Below are positions 25,601-38,300 of a DNA stretch of 64,000 nucleotides, in pieces. The notes below the pieces were generated by a model. The model saw only the letters and a list, made by a program, of their open reading frames with translations. It was not told the origin of the DNA and did no database searches. Position numbers and translations under genes: made by a program. Position 1 is the stretch's first letter. Each line of letters starts with the position of its first letter. Source of the DNA: Molossus alvarezi (Eukaryota > Chordata > Mammalia > Chiroptera > Molossidae); NCBI GenBank assembly GCA_037176705.1, contig CM073890.1, forward strand, positions 97,268,591 to 97,332,590. The letters are read 5' to 3'.

Positions 25601-27540
25601 GCAGGAAGTTTACATTTTTGCACTTAATTATATAACATCTTAATTCCTTACTCTTCTTACTATTTTGCCTTTTAAAATCTATTTTCAATTCATACTGACT
25701 TGTTTCTCTTTAATTTATCTGTGTAAAGCATTTTTGGAAGAAGGTGGTGGGACTTAAAATTCTCTTCTACCCTGTCCAACATCTATCAGTGAGTTGGGAT
25801 TATGAAAGACATTTAATAAACATTTGCATGACTCATTTTTAAGACCACAGATATATTCAAATACCATATAAAATTCCACTGAAAGAAGCCAAAAATTCAG
25901 CCTGGGCTCAGATACCATAAATTGTCATTTAATTTGCATAGCTGTAAGAATATCTAAAAGAAAATAAGAGATGTCATAAATTAGTGTAGGTCTGCTTCTT
26001 TGATATGTTTGTTTGGCTCTATTTCAAGAGTATATCATGGTTCATGATTCAATTTGGAATTTTACTCATTATCTGATAGACCAAGAAAAATGCTATCTAG
26101 GAGCAATACTTAGAAATTACCTTTGGGAGTTCCAGCACAAATGTATATAATTTCTCCCAGTGTTTCTAAATAAACTTAAAGAAACAAACAAGCAAAAATT
26201 TAGTTTAAGGGAAAGATTTCATTAATTGATATAAGTTTTGGGAGCTTCAAGGAGTTGTATTCAGATTGATTTTCAATCTATATTTATGGATTTATTAAGA
26301 GAAACATCACAGTATTATATAAGTATAAAATAAGAATGCAGCAAATCTGATATTTTGGTATATTCTGTAATGTTTATATCTTTAGATAAAACAAATACTA
26401 AGGACAGTAGCATTATATATGTTTGTCACAATCATTGATTCTATTTTGGGGGGTTATTGGAATCATATTTTATTTCAAGATTTGTTAATAGAATTAATCT
26501 GATCCCACTTATAAATAAAAGATTGATTATGTGGAACTTATATTTATGATAAGCTTGGAGTTTGAGTGATGAATAAATCTTAATAACATTATATTTGGAT
26601 AGTACTCAACCTTCAAAGGATTAGACAAACACAAATTAATCTCTCAATTAGTTTGTCCTTCAATTAAAACTAATAACTTCCATTTTCTAGGAGATCAAAA
26701 TGAGTTAAGGAGACTTAATCTTCTGATTTTGTGTAAATTTCACCACTTTTCAAGGAAACATTAACTTGTAATTTAGAATAGAAATTTTAAAATGCAAGCA
26801 GAGTTATGACTTTTGAAGATGGAGTAATTTATTATTTCTTTCCTCTTCTCCTTAAGGCATTACTCCTGCACTAAAACCCAGAGAGTGTTTATATTAGATC
26901 TTCATTTATAATTGAGTTCTGTAGACTTAATTTGGGGATTTTATTATGCAAATATGTGTAACATTCAATTTAGTCAAGCATTTTTCAATATATTATTATC
27001 ATAAATAGCAAACTTAGAACTATTCTGTGTTAAGACAGAAATCTGTGTGGGAAACCACTTTTAAAATTTTGCCCACTAAGGGCTTAAATGTGACCTTCTG
27101 GTTCAGGAATTTATATTGAAAAATTGATTTCCATGTAATCTGATAGTACATATACCTAGAGATTTCATGGAAGGCTCAGGGTTTTTAAAGACAAAAATGC
27201 TTCTTACAATCACTGCACCACATTATTTTATGGAAAACAATGTAGAATTTTTAATCAACTCTAAAATCTATACTGTAGGATTAGATATCAAATTCCAATT
27301 TTCCCACACTGAGGATTAAGAGTCTGTCTGAAGACAAACTAAACCAATATTGGTAATATGATCCTAGCAGAGAGAACTCTTCCGCTTTGGGTCCCTGATA
27401 TTCTTTTCATTATCCCTCTGTGATTTGTGTTCAGATAGCTTCTCGATGCTACAGAACTCTACGAACTGATCATAACTCTTACTCTTGTCTTGTTATCCCT
27501 GACAGTTGCTGAATGGGTCTGCAGTAGCCACTGATTTTTT
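25601..27540. other. AT-rich unassigned sequence
   Basis: Two kb with no open frame above background and no repeat recognised on reading. This makes it the longest plausibly single-copy stretch of the central window, apart from 55-59.9 kb. Confidence 0.45.
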
Positions 27541-28345
27541 TAAGGAATGTCTTTATTTCAAAACAATATCAAACTTATACAGTTAACATTTTCCTGAGCC
27601 ATTTGAGAGAACAACATGATGTCCCATTACCCTGGAATACTTTAGTGGAGAACAAAGACATTTACCTACATAGCCACAATTCAACCATTCAGGAAATTTG
27701 ATATGGGTCCATTATTACCATCTAATCCTTGGATTCCATTTGAGTTTTGCCAGTGGACTCAATAAGGTCCTCTATAAAAAAAGGACCCAGTCCAGAATCA
27801 TTCATGGTATTTAGTTCTCATGATCCTTTAAAAAAATATAGTTCTTTAGTCTTTCATTGACTTTCACAACCATGACACTTTTGAAGATTATAGACTTGTT
27901 ATTTGGTAGATTGTCCCTCAGTTGTGTTTGTCTCCTATTTCCTCATGATTAAATGAGGTTATGCAACTGGGGCAGGCTTATCACAAAAGTGACTGTTTTC
28001 TCTTTTCATGCTATTAGGTGACACATGGATTTGTTTAGTTACTGGTAATGTTAACTCTCATCATTAGATTTAGGTGCCATTTGCTAGACTTCTTTACCCA
28101 ACGTTACCTCCGTCCCTTTATAATTAATAAGTATTTTCTGGAGAGGTACTTTGGGACCAGACAAATACCCTCTTTCTCATCAAAGTTTCAATTTATTCAT
28201 TGATTCATGTCAGTATGAATTGACAGATTATTGTTTTAGTTAATAGCTTGCAGTCTAACATTTTCATCATTTACTTTAATATTAAAATTTTACTAGATTT
28301 GATCTTTGGGTCCTTTGAAGGAACCATCTTTGTCCTTTTCACATT
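27541..28345 (-). mobile_element. Old L1 (L1ME/L1M5-like) 3' UTR fragment
   Basis: Antisense old L1 3' region: TTGACTTTCACAACCATGAC, TTGAAGATTATAGACTTGTT, TTGTCCCTCAGTTGTGTTTG, ATTTCCTCATGATTAAATGA, TATCACAAAAGTGACTGTTT, ATTAATAAGTATTTTCTGGA and CATCAAAGTTTCA. Edges approximate. Confidence 0.7.
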
Positions 28346-28570
28346 TCTTTGTCATTTTCTGAAATTTTTCTTTTTTCTAACACAACCAGATTTTCCAGGC
28401 TCATTTTGTAATTTCGCTATCCAATTATAGATTGAATCATTTATCCACTTCCCTTAAGTAGATAATGGTATTTAGAAACCAAGATCTGAGAACTATGGGT
28501 GCTCATTACTATTGGAGATTGTTGATTTGCTCATGCCAAGATTCTCAGTGGAAAGACATATACAAAGTAC

Positions 28571-28646
28571 GTGTGTGTGTATACACACACACATACACAC
28601 ATATATGTGCATGTATGCACGTATTATATACATATATATTTATAGT
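28571..28646. repeat. (GT)n/(AC)n/(AT)n cluster with a perfect 22-bp palindrome
   Basis: 28571-28592 is (GT)5 followed by (AT)(AC)5 and equals its own reverse complement over 22 bp. AC- and AT-alternating purine/pyrimidine steps follow. Confidence 0.9.
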
Positions 28647-28711
28647 AGGTAAGAATATATATTTACTCATGGATTTACATTTATACTACTTTTACATTTA
28701 TATACATGTAG

Positions 28712-28780
28712 TCTATCTATCTATCTATCTATCTATCTATCATCTATCTATCCATCATCTATCTATCCATCCTTTATCTA
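28712..28780. repeat. (TCTA)n tetranucleotide microsatellite
   Basis: About seven pure TCTA units, then interrupted units with CATC/CCATC variants. Length polymorphism is expected for such a tract. Confidence 0.95.
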
Positions 28781-29356
28781 GAATATTAATAGTTCACATC
28801 AATATCTCTACTTCAAATTCAACACCACAAAGTTTATTCTAGTTTTCACCCTTTTCCTATTTGTAACTCAATTGCTGATATTGAGAAACTAGGCTCTTGT
28901 TATTTTCAATATATTTTATTTAATTATCCTTATGTATCCCATCTTCCGAGGTCACCACTGCTACACCTACGCTGCATGCCCTCGTCACTCACATTGGGCT
29001 CCAATATGCTGTGCAAGGCCATTGCTGTCACTGACCCTTTTCCCAAGCAGATACTATTCATATTTTAACACCTCTCATCAGACTGTCACCACCATCCCTG
29101 GACAGATTCTCTCCTCAAACTGTTTGGCTTCTGACTCTTTTTCAGGGCTATCTCCTAAGGACATACTGTCCCCATCCTTCTTGAGCTTGGACAATCACCA
29201 CTAAATTGTCTTCCATTCACATGGGAACATACTCCTTACTCTGCTTTGACTCTTGCCCACCATAAGAAAACACAGCTCATCCTTCTGGGCTTTTATGACT
29301 CTATGCTGAGCTGCTCTCTCCCCTGAGGACTTACCCAACACGGATATCCTCTTGCT
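28781..29356. other. Unassigned sequence
   Basis: No gene. The frame at 28932-29204 has no recognised domain; flanking text vaguely resembles antisense L2 but was not assigned. Confidence 0.35.
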
Positions 29357-29735
29357 ATGGGATGAATTGCATTCCCTCAAAATTCACATGTTGAAGCCCT
29401 AACCCCCAATGTGATGGTGTTTGGAGATGGGGCCTTTGGAAATTAATTAGGGGTAGATGAGGTCCTGGAGGTGAGGCCTTCATGATATGGGATTAGTATT
29501 TTATAAGAACAGGAAAAGAGAAAGTGATTACTATTTCTATCATGTGAGGACACAGTGAGAAGGTGACTAGGCATCTGCCAGCCCAAAAGAGTATCTTCAC
29601 CAGGTACCAAATGGTCTGATACCTTGATCTTGGACTTCTCAGACTCTAGAACTATATAAAACAAATATCTGTTGCTTAAGCCACCCAGTCTATGGAATTT
29701 TGTTACAGTAGCCCAAGCAGACTGAGACACCTGTT
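29357..29735 (+). mobile_element. MLT1-type LTR (ERVL-MaLR)
   Basis: Clear sense MLT1 sentence: GGATGAATTGCATTCCCTCA, AAATTCACATGTTGAAGCCC, TAACCCCCAATGTGATGGTG, TTTGGAGATGGGGCCTTTGG, ATGTGAGGACACAGTGAGAA, ACCTTGATCTTGGACTTCTC, and the end CCACCCAGTCTATGGAATTT. Solo LTR without coding sequence. Confidence 0.9.
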
Positions 29736-29960
29736 TACCTAACCAGGTTTGAATCATCATCTCCCTTCTGTAAAGATCACCTCCTTGATATTTTTGGACT
29801 TGACATCCTGGGCTTTATGTCTATTTTTCTTGGAACTCTCTAATGGCTTTTCTACAGAACTGGCCAGGAAAGGAAAAGAAAAAAGGAAAAAGTAAAGCTC
29901 TGTGTGTCACTTTAATCTACATAATTTTCCTTGCAATCCCTTTACCACCTGTCTCCCCCT
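29736..29960. other. Unassigned spacer
   Basis: A-rich patch at 29865-29895; nothing else seen. Confidence 0.3.
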
Positions 29961-29974
29961 AAGACATTGGAATT

Positions 29975-30212
29975 ATTATTATTTTTAATCCTCACCCAAG
30001 GATATATTTTCATTTATCTTCAGTAGAGTGGGAGGGAGAGAGAGAGAGAGAGAGATGTGAGAGAGACACATTGATTGATTGCCTCCTGCATGACTCTGAA
30101 CAGGACCAGTGACCAAACTGCAATGGAAGTATGTGCCCTCGACCGGAATCGAACCTGCAACTCTTTGGTCCACGGGCCAAGGTTCTAACTGCTAAGCCAA
30201 ACCAGCCAGGGC
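29975..30212 (-). mobile_element. VES SINE, full-length
   Basis: TTTTTAATCCTCACCCAAGG, GA-rich run, and a diverged head ending GCCAAACCAGCCAGGGC. A perfect 14-bp TSD, AAGACATTGGAATT, lies at 29961-29974 and 30213-30226. Confidence 0.93.
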
Positions 30213-30226
30213 AAGACATTGGAATT

Positions 30227-31369
30227 CTTTTGAATGGATATAACCCTTGTGTTGATCATGGGGGACAAAATGCATGCAAAATCGTTGAATATGAAAATAT
30301 GCGTTCTTCTTGGAATTGTGTTGAAACAGACCTTTCATTTCCACAGTGTCATGATACATCCTATATAATGTTATTAAACATTGACTTAGTGGTAATATCT
30401 TAAAGTACTCTCTAACTACATTATACTTCACATTTTATGTGGTGTGTTTGTGCATGCATATATGTGTATTGACCAAAGATTATACACAATAACCATATTT
30501 CACTATTATTTTGCCTTTCTACTCTTATGTGCCCCTCTAGGTTTACCATGAGGGGCAGGATGAGTTAAGATCAATTATGTTTTGTATCTTTTTTGATACT
30601 ATCAGGAAGATAAAAGTTTAATGGCTTGTGAAACACCAGAAGAAAAAATAATTTTGGAAATTTTCCTCTTGGGAATGGAGACAGATTCTGTAAGTCTGGG
30701 AGGTAGTATTCTTTGTGGTTGAGAGCAACTACCGGATTTCATATACATCTGGAAAGAAATTCTCAATAGTTATGAAACATTTTTCAAATCCTTTACTATG
30801 TCTAAGAATTAATTTCCTCATCTGTATAATGAATATATAATTAATACCTAACTCATAGGTTACTGTGAAGATTAAATGAGTTATTATATGTATATCATTG
30901 AGTTGACTGCATGACCCTCAGAAGTCATTTGCTATTTTTCATACATTTGAAATTTCCCCAAATTTCTCTCTTCATAATTATTTTGAGTTAAATCATTTGC
31001 CATGAGAAAACTATGGTTTGGAAGACAAATATATTACCAGTATGAGGCAATATTCCAGGAGTCATTAACAAGTTGACCTACATTATTTTCCAGTTTCCTA
31101 GAGAACGCATGGCTCTAGGCCATATACATATGAAAAATTCGTTTGAGTGGACAGATGAAACAAGGCTTTCATACTGGGAAATGTCTGGGAAAACGGACGT
31201 GGAACAAACGTACACATTGGGGAACCATAATTTCTGGAGGCAACGTGGAGGGCATGGAACATTATATTTTCCAGAGGTGGCCGGAATAGCACCTGTCATT
31301 CCACATGCCATTTCATACTGCAATACTTCCATAGGAACAGGTGTAGTCCAATTTGCTCCTCGTTCCCCT
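30227..31369. other. Unassigned sequence
   Basis: No gene. Opposite-strand frames at 31073-31372 and 31078-31332 overlap and lack domains; this part may be the 5' portion of the following LTR. Confidence 0.35.
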
Positions 31370-31800
31370 TAATCTGGGCTGGCGTTGGTTACTTGCTTGG
31401 CCAATAGAAGGGAACAAAAATGGCATTCTGTAACTTCTGGTGCTGCCACCAGGAATCTTTCAGCTTTTGCCTAAGTCTCTTGGAGTGTTTGCTCATGGAT
31501 ATTCCCTCTGGGAACCCAGCTGCTGTTCTGTGAGAAACCCAGGCAACACAGAAAGAACAAGAGTTGGTGCTCTGCTCAGCAGCTCCAGCTGAGATCCCAG
31601 CTGGCAGGCGGCATCCACTACCAACCACATGAATGGGTCACTTTAGATGGGTCCAGCTAGTTCACATTCAGATGATGGCAGCCCCAGCTGAGATCTGCTC
31701 AGCACCACGTATAAGACTGCAAGTAAGAACATTATTGTTTTAAACCACTGAGTTGTGGTGTAGCTTGTCTTGTAACTACAGACAATCAGAAAAGAGAACT
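31370..31800 (+). mobile_element. MaLR-type LTR
   Basis: Sense phrases: AATCTGGGCTGGCGTTGGTT, ACTTGCTTGGCCAATAGAAG, CAGATGATGGCAGCCCCAGC, and the end TTATTGTTTTAAACCACTGA GTT..GTAACTACAGACAATCAGAA. The same group as the antisense LTR at 37885-38300. Exact subfamily not assigned. Confidence 0.7.
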
Positions 31801-32657
31801 GTAAGGATAGAAAAGAAAGATTGCAAGAACTGAAACACCTGAAAAAAGTATCCAACAGGAACTGGAAGAGATGTTAACATCAACATCTCTCATTTTTACA
31901 TCACAGCTTTGTCTGGAACCAGCCCTAATAACACCCAGAGCACATTGCAGACATGCTCAACTGCTTGCAATTTCATAGGAATTATGATTGCATAATCTAT
32001 ACAAATCTAACAATATTTCCAAAGCTTGATTAGTTAAGAAATGTAGAACTAGTTATTTTTTTTTCTTCCTTTTTAATTCTCTAAGGGACCTTGAGAGGTC
32101 AGTTAAATTGTACCTCATTTTGCTCATATACAGGGTCCCTTTTGATCTGCATTTTTGTTTTCCAAGGACCTTCATTATAAGTTTACATAGAGAATAAAAA
32201 AAAAATTCTTGAATGAACAAACCCTATGAAAATATAATTTTTCCTCATTCTTCAACATCATCTTGCATTAACAGTAGAATCTATTTAGCCTTCCTCTGCA
32301 ACTTCTCTTCTCTGTGGTTTGGCCTGCTTCTATTCTTGGATGCTGTCAAGACCAATGTATTGCAAATTTGTCACCAAATGAAACTCCAAGCTTTGAAACA
32401 TATACAGGATTTCATGGAAACTATGAAAAGGTTGTTAGAGAAATACTCAGATCTCACTTGAAGCCATTGGAAAATGAGCAGTTAGCAATGGGAGAAGAAA
32501 AGTTAATAAGGACAAGAACAGGATAGAAGTTTCAAGAGAATGAGGGATAAATGGTGATAGAAAAAAATAAAATAAAACACACAAAACCCCCTAAAATATC
32601 ATATTGAACAAACAAAGGATTAAGAGAGATCTTTGCAACAATTGATTAAGTGTCTAG
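31801..32657. other. Unassigned sequence
   Basis: No gene or repeat recognised; overlapping frames at 32213-32526 lack domains. Confidence 0.4.
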
Positions 32658-32674
32658 ATATATAAACATTTCTT

Positions 32675-32923
32675 TTTTTTTTTTTACCCTCACCTGAGGA
32701 CATTTTTCCATTTTTTGTTCAGGTAGAGTGGGAGGGAGAGAGAGGAACAGAGAGAGAGAGAAACATCGATGTGAAAGGAATACATCGAGTGGCTGCCACC
32801 CGCACGACCGACCAGGGCTGGGGACAAACTGCAACCGAGGTACGTGCCCTTAGCGGGAACCGAACCCGGGTCTCTCAGGACCGCAGGCCGATGTTCTAAC
32901 TGCTGAGCCAAACCGGCCAGGGC
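32675..32923 (-). mobile_element. VES SINE, full-length
   Basis: T-run, CCCTCACCTGAGGACATTTT, GA-rich stretch, intact tRNA-like head ending GCCAAACCGGCCAGGGC. TSD of 17 bp with one mismatch: ATATATAAACATTTCTT (32658-32674) and ATATATAGACATTTCTT (32924-32940). Confidence 0.94.
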
Positions 32924-33216
32924 ATATATAGACATTTCTTATTATCATACTAAAAAAATCAGTTTTGTGTTGAATATGGTATCATGCAATAGTACAAAAT
33001 TTTCAGCAAATTACGCCAGGATGGAAACAATGTTCCTTCCTTGACTTTTCTAAGACATGAACTGTTGGAAACTGTAAACTAATTCAGTTAAATATTAGAT
33101 TATATTTTATCATATTTTTACAATTTTGTTTTTTATGTTTTAAACTAAAGTTCCAATACAAATATTTTCTTTTATTTTGAAAAATAAAAATTGTGATACC
33201 AACTTAATTTTGACTC

Positions 33217-33459
33217 TTTTTTTTTTTTTTTTTTTATCTTCACCCGAGGATATTTTTCCATTTTTTGTACAGATAGAGTGGGAGGGAGAGAGAGAGAGAA
33301 ACATCAACGTGAAGGGACACATCGAGTAGCTGCCACCCGCACGACCAACCAGGGCCAGGGACAAACTGCAACCAAAGTACGTGCCCTTAGCAGGAACTGA
33401 ACCCGGGTCTCTCCGGACCGCAGGCCGACGCTCTAACCGCTGAGCCAAACTGGCCAGGG
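33217..33459 (-). mobile_element. VES SINE, full-length
   Basis: A long T-run, ATCTTCACCCGAGGATATTT, GA-rich stretch and an intact head ending GCCAAACTGGCCAGGG. The TSD core TTTGACTC is at 33209-33216 and 33460-33467. It lies 293 bp after another VES in the same orientation. Confidence 0.93.
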
Positions 33460-33467
33460 TTTGACTC

Positions 33468-35379
33468 ATTTTTTAAATGTTGATTCATTTTAAGTGCTTT
33501 TGTTCCCCAAATTAAACACATTTATTATCCTCAGATGAAAAATGAAATAATATTTAGCCTCTCATATTTGTGAGAAATAATTTATTTGATAATGGTTTTA
33601 TTGTCAAGTTAATAAGAGATTATTTCCTAAGTAACTCAGAACTTGCAAGCAATGGGTAAACTGGCTTAAATGTAACAAGCTCAGGTATTAGTTTACATGA
33701 CATAATCAACATCAAGATAATGGAAAATATGGATTTCAATTGGGGAAGGATGGATTCAAGGACATTTTGTACTTGATTTGAGATATTATAAAAGAATCCT
33801 AAATGCAGCACAGAATGGAAAATTCCACTGTCATTTACTCTCAATTCATCCTTCCAAACAATGAGCAGTTACTCCATTTTCTGAGGAAAAAACAAACAAA
33901 CACGAGACTACGAGACAGAGTCCCACCCCTGTTCTAGTTGGAGGAGATAAGCCAGTGGTATGTAATGAAAGTGCTATGAAATGTACAAAACATCAGAAGA
34001 AATTGATAGTGATTGTTACATGGTTGTGGCTTCAGGAAGAGGGAAAAGAAGGAATGGGGCCATTGGAGGGGAGGTTACTAAAATAGGGAACCATGGTAAT
34101 TCAGTGAGAAACAGAATAATTCTTACATTGGCTACTGCAGAAAAATTATTGCTCTTTAGATTTCCAGAGTAGTTTCAGATTTATTCTTGGGTGTTCCATA
34201 AAGAAGTATTAGTCTTAGAGAAGAGTATCCAAAAAAGAAAAAAAAAATGCCCCAAAGTAACTCTTTACAGAGAGGTCTTAATGTAAAATCAATGGGAATT
34301 GGAGAACATCTAAGAGGTAGCATCCTATAATGGAACAAATGTGATACTGGATAGCCACACATCCATATTCACCTCCATTCTAAGGACAAGATTTGTTTAG
34401 ATAAAACAAAGAGGATGGAGTACATCAGTAACTGCAAATGATTTTTTGCCACAGAATTCTTTGTCCTTTCCTTTCCTTTCTTTTCCCTCCCTTCCCTTCT
34501 CTCCTTATTTCCTCTTCCCCACAGTCTTTATTAAGGCCTCTCATTTTCTCTGAAAGCTTACAAGAAAGGCCAACATAGAAAGCATATACAAGGGTGCAGC
34601 TATACTTGAAATAAGGGTCCCAGACCCTGAGTCAGCGTATCCAGTCCCCACCTATGCTCTCATTCTGTTGACATCTGTGGTCCTTCCATAGAACCCCAAG
34701 AGCTGAGCTGAAGATAGCTTGAAGCCACTGGGTTCTTTCCAATGTTCTATCAGTTTAGAATCCATAATTTATCAATCAGATTATTGATTATGGCACAGTG
34801 TAGTCATACTTTATAGTCTGTTCATATTATAGTGCTTGCCTTTCCTTAGAAATTGTGTCCTGTGGTGGGCTATCATAGTCATATTTGCACTACATGACTA
34901 TTCAATGTTTGTTGTTATCAATTATATAAGAAGAAACAACTGGTCTAAGAAAAGCAAATCAGGTTTACCTCTTAGGAATATATAACATGAATTAAAGATA
35001 TTACTTTGATCTGGACTGGTCAGTTGAGTGGAGATATGAGTGAGCTGTGATGTAGACATTTTTTGACCATGGGAAATTCCAAAAGCTGGAGAAAGGAAGG
35101 AAGGGAGAAAGAGGAGAACAATATGCAAATACAGAGACAGCATTGCCTGATTTCCTAGTGTTTTTTAGGTTCCTAATTGCATTTCTTTATGAGTTGTAAG
35201 TATCTTTGGTTCTGTAATTTTTCAGGATATTTTAAATACACACACATATATAGATATAGATATACATTTTTTTTTTCCTAATTGAAATAAAGTTCTTTTA
35301 CTTGAAACCAAGGGAACTGTGATGGACATACAGGCTTATGTGAAAGAAAAGTGCACACAGAAATGAGTCTAAAGTATTT
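33468..35379. other. Unassigned AT-rich sequence with pyrimidine patch
   Basis: 34464-34520 is a C/T-rich simple patch (CCTTT/CCCTT units). An (ATATAG)-like patch lies at 35245-35265. No gene recognised. Confidence 0.4.
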
Positions 35380-35640
35380 GCTGTACATTTCAGTATCTAG
35401 AGAATCTTTAAAATGTGCCTATTCTTTGACATATGTATTCTACTTTCAAGGATATTTCTTAAATGAATGAACAAATGTTTTTACACAAATAATTTCACAT
35501 TGTATTATTTATAACAACAAAAATGAAAACAAGTTAAACACCCAACAATAGACTAATAGTTAATGAAGAGTGGCATAGTCACAAAATGAGCAATTGTGTA
35601 GCCATTACAAATATTCTCTAAGAATGTTTAATATAGTTGT
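35380..35640 (+). mobile_element. Old L1 ORF2 C-terminal fragment
   Basis: Diverged sense copy of the ORF2 3' part: TATTCTTTGACATATGTATT, TAATTTCACATTGTATTATT, TATAACAACAAAAATGAAAA, CCAACAATAGACTAATAGTT and TTGTGTAGCCATTACAAAT. Open frame lost. Confidence 0.7.
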
Positions 35641-35863
35641 CACATTACACAATTCCAGGAGGTGTGTCACAGTCTATACGAATGATGTCCTTTAGAACTG
35701 TGCAGTGCCCAGACTACACTTCTGTTACACAATACCCTGGTTTAATGGCATATTAAACATTGAACCAGATTTAACATTATATTATTATTAAACAAAAAAG
35801 TAATATTCATATCAAACCATATCCTTGGTATAATTCCAAATACATGATTTATAGATTTCCATT
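35641..35863. other. Unassigned spacer
   Basis: Nothing recognised. Confidence 0.3.
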
Positions 35864-36105
35864 AGCCCTGGTCAGTTTGGCTGAGTGGTTATAGCATCGG
35901 CCCATGGACCAAAGGGTCTCAGGTTTGATTCCCCACCAAGGACATGTAGCTGAGTTGCAGGTTTGATATCTGGCCCTGGTTGGGGTTGTGTGGGAAGCAA
36001 ATAATTGATGTGTCTATCTCAAATCAATGTTTCTTTCTCTTTCCCTCCTTCTTTTCAACTCTCTCTAAAAATCAATGGAAAAATACCCTTGGGTGAGGAT
36101 TAACA
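35864..36105 (+). mobile_element. Older, diverged VES SINE
   Basis: Head with A box TTGGCTGAGTGGTT and a mutated B box (GGTTTGATTCC), TCTGGCCCTGGTTGGGGTTG, CT-rich run, AAAATCAATGGAAAAATACC and CTTGGGTGAGGATTAAC. The CAATGGAAAAAT phrase before the end distinguishes this subfamily from the young copies. No clear TSD. Confidence 0.88.
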
Positions 36106-37489
36106 ATAGCAGCAGCAACAAATATATATATATGTAATTTTCATTGACAAAGATTATAGAGATATATGCAAATTATAATAAATTATCTGTGGGTATTAAA
36201 ATTATGCGTGATTCAAGAAAACATTAAAAAATTTGTTTTATTCTATAATAAGCACATTTGGTTAAAGTCAGAAAAAAAAGATAATTATGATGTTAATATT
36301 CCTGCTTAGTCATCTGTTAAAATAAACATTAAACACTTGGTTTATAAATAACAAAGTCTTCTAATACACCCCATACCTAATATACTCAAGTATCACCTTC
36401 ATAGCAATTCTGTGGCTATGTTTATATGAACATATAATTATTCATTTTCATTTTATTTTTCAGTATTATTTGAAGAATACTTTTATTTATGGATTCCCCA
36501 AACTGAACACCCTTCTCTAATAAAGATTTGACTAGACTTGAATATACTAAAAAATAACTTCATGTTGATTACAGTAAATAATTCTGTTGGTACAATGTAT
36601 AATTTTTATTTTACAATTTTTCAAGTGATAGAAAAGACAGGATTCTCCAGGGGTTTTTCTAAATCAATATAAGCTTTGATTTTTCTGGGCTATAAATGGC
36701 TTTAATCTCTAGATGTACTGATTTTCCCATTTCCAAACTGATGATGTATAAACCTGTCTAAATGGCCTCTGGGGATATGGTAAAGATTGATGTAATTCAA
36801 GCTAATAGAAAATATTAGGCTCAACTATGGCATAAACAGTTAAACAAATATGTGAAATGCTTTACAGAAAGAAGCATATTAAAGGGATCTGGGGCACTCG
36901 ATTAGATATTGAAAACAGAAAGTCTTATTGTGGAAAAAAACTAACTTAGTTCACGCATTGAATATATGTATGTCTTCTACTTAGCACAATATATTTTCCC
37001 ATTGAGTTTCAAAGAAGAATTATAAACAACATTATCTATGAACTTAAACTATGTAATAGCATGAAACTCCCTATACTTGCTCTGTATGAGAAGGCAAGGA
37101 TTTTTGGAAAACACAATAATGCAGGAAAAGAGGAAGACCAAATATGAGATGGATTGACTCCATAAAAAAGCCATAGGCATGGGTCTACAGGACCTGAGCA
37201 GGGTAGTTGAGCACAGTACATTCCAGATATCACTCATTCATATAGTCACCAGGAGTATAAGTCAACTCAATGGCACTTATGTTCACACACATGATCTCTG
37301 ATAAGGCCCATGGTCTAGGATCAGCCAATTGATTAGAACATTATGCTAACAAGCAGGTGGGTCACAACATGAGTCCACATCCAAATACCATGCCGACATC
37401 AAAAGCATGCATTTGTATTGCTAATTTGGTCTTTTAACTTTAAGACAAAGACTGCTAATAAAAAAATAAAACAAAAAACAAAAACCATC
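36106..37489. other. AT-rich unassigned sequence
   Basis: No gene or repeat recognised; overlapping minus-strand frames near 37036-37237 lack domains. Confidence 0.4.
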
Positions 37490-37685
37490 TATTATTGAGC
37501 TCTAGTCCTGCGTGCCCACTCATGGTTTCAGTGCTCTACATATATTATTTGTAATCCTCAGAAAATGTTTTAAGTAGATTTTATCTTCATTATACAGAAG
37601 AGAAAACTGAGGCACAAAGATTTTAAATGATTTGCCCAGGGCTACTCAGTTAGTTGGAGTTAATCCAGCATTCAAACTCAAGTTT
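37490..37685 (+). mobile_element. MIR SINE
   Basis: Sense MIR: CAGTGCTCTACATATATTAT, TTGTAATCCTCAGAAAATG, TTATACAGAAGAGAAAACTG, AGGCACAAAGATTTTAAATG, ATTTGCCCAGGGCTACTCAG. The A box-derived part is diverged. Confidence 0.85.
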
Positions 37686-37884
37686 TTGATAATTTCTTCC
37701 TATTAATAAGATTATATAAGAGTGAGACCTTCAGTGTTAATAATGATAAAAAATAATAGAAAACAAATCATATATGGTAAATAGCTTTATCTCATTTGTG
37801 GACAATATATTATAGCATATTATAACATACTATGCAATATTTCTTTTTAATAATTTTGAGAATTTATTATTTTTCAAGTGGTTT

Positions 37885-38300
37885 GTATTATTTATTGCTG
37901 TATAACAAATTACTCCAAACCATAACAGCATAAAACACACTCACATGCACACACACACACACACACACACAATCCCCTAGTTTCTTTGCATCAGAAATCC
38001 AAGCATAGCTTAGCTTGCTGCCTCTGGCTCAAGGTCTCTCATGAGATTACAGTCAAGCTGAAGCTGTAGTCTTATCTGAAGTTTCAATTGGAGTAGAGAG
38101 AAGATCTACTCCATTCTCACTTATATGGTCTCACACAGGTAGACCTTAGGTCATGAAGCTTGTTCCATCCAGGGTAAATGATCCAAGGGACAGCAAGACA
38201 GAGCACCAAAAACCAAAGATGCAATCATTTATAAATTAATCTGAGAAGTGGCATCTCATCTCTTCTGCTATACTCTATTCATTAAAAGTGAATCAAGAAA
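37885..38300 (-). mobile_element. MaLR-type LTR, first part (outer level of nest)
   Basis: Antisense LTR: TTGCTGTATAACAAATTACT, CATAACAGCATAAAACAC, GCTTAGCTTGCTGCC, GGCTCAAGGTCTCTCATGAG, CAGTCTTATCTGAAG-like text, GAGAAGTGGCATCTCATC, and TACTCTATTCATTAAAAGTG. A (CA)n expansion at 37943-37972 replaces the usual TTTATT..CTCACAG part. The element is cut at about 38300 by an L1 and resumes at 45435. Confidence 0.75.
37943..37972. repeat. (CA)n microsatellite inside the LTR
   Basis: A pure CA run of about 14 units preceded by an imperfect one (37930-37942). Confidence 0.95.

Noticed and set aside
28712..28780. TCTA array as a CRISPR-like or satellite array
   Set aside because: Plain tetranucleotide microsatellite without spacers; the genome is mammalian.
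31073..31372. 99-codon plus-strand frame as a candidate exon
   Set aside because: No domain; overlapped by two minus-strand frames and next to a MaLR LTR of which it may be the 5' part.
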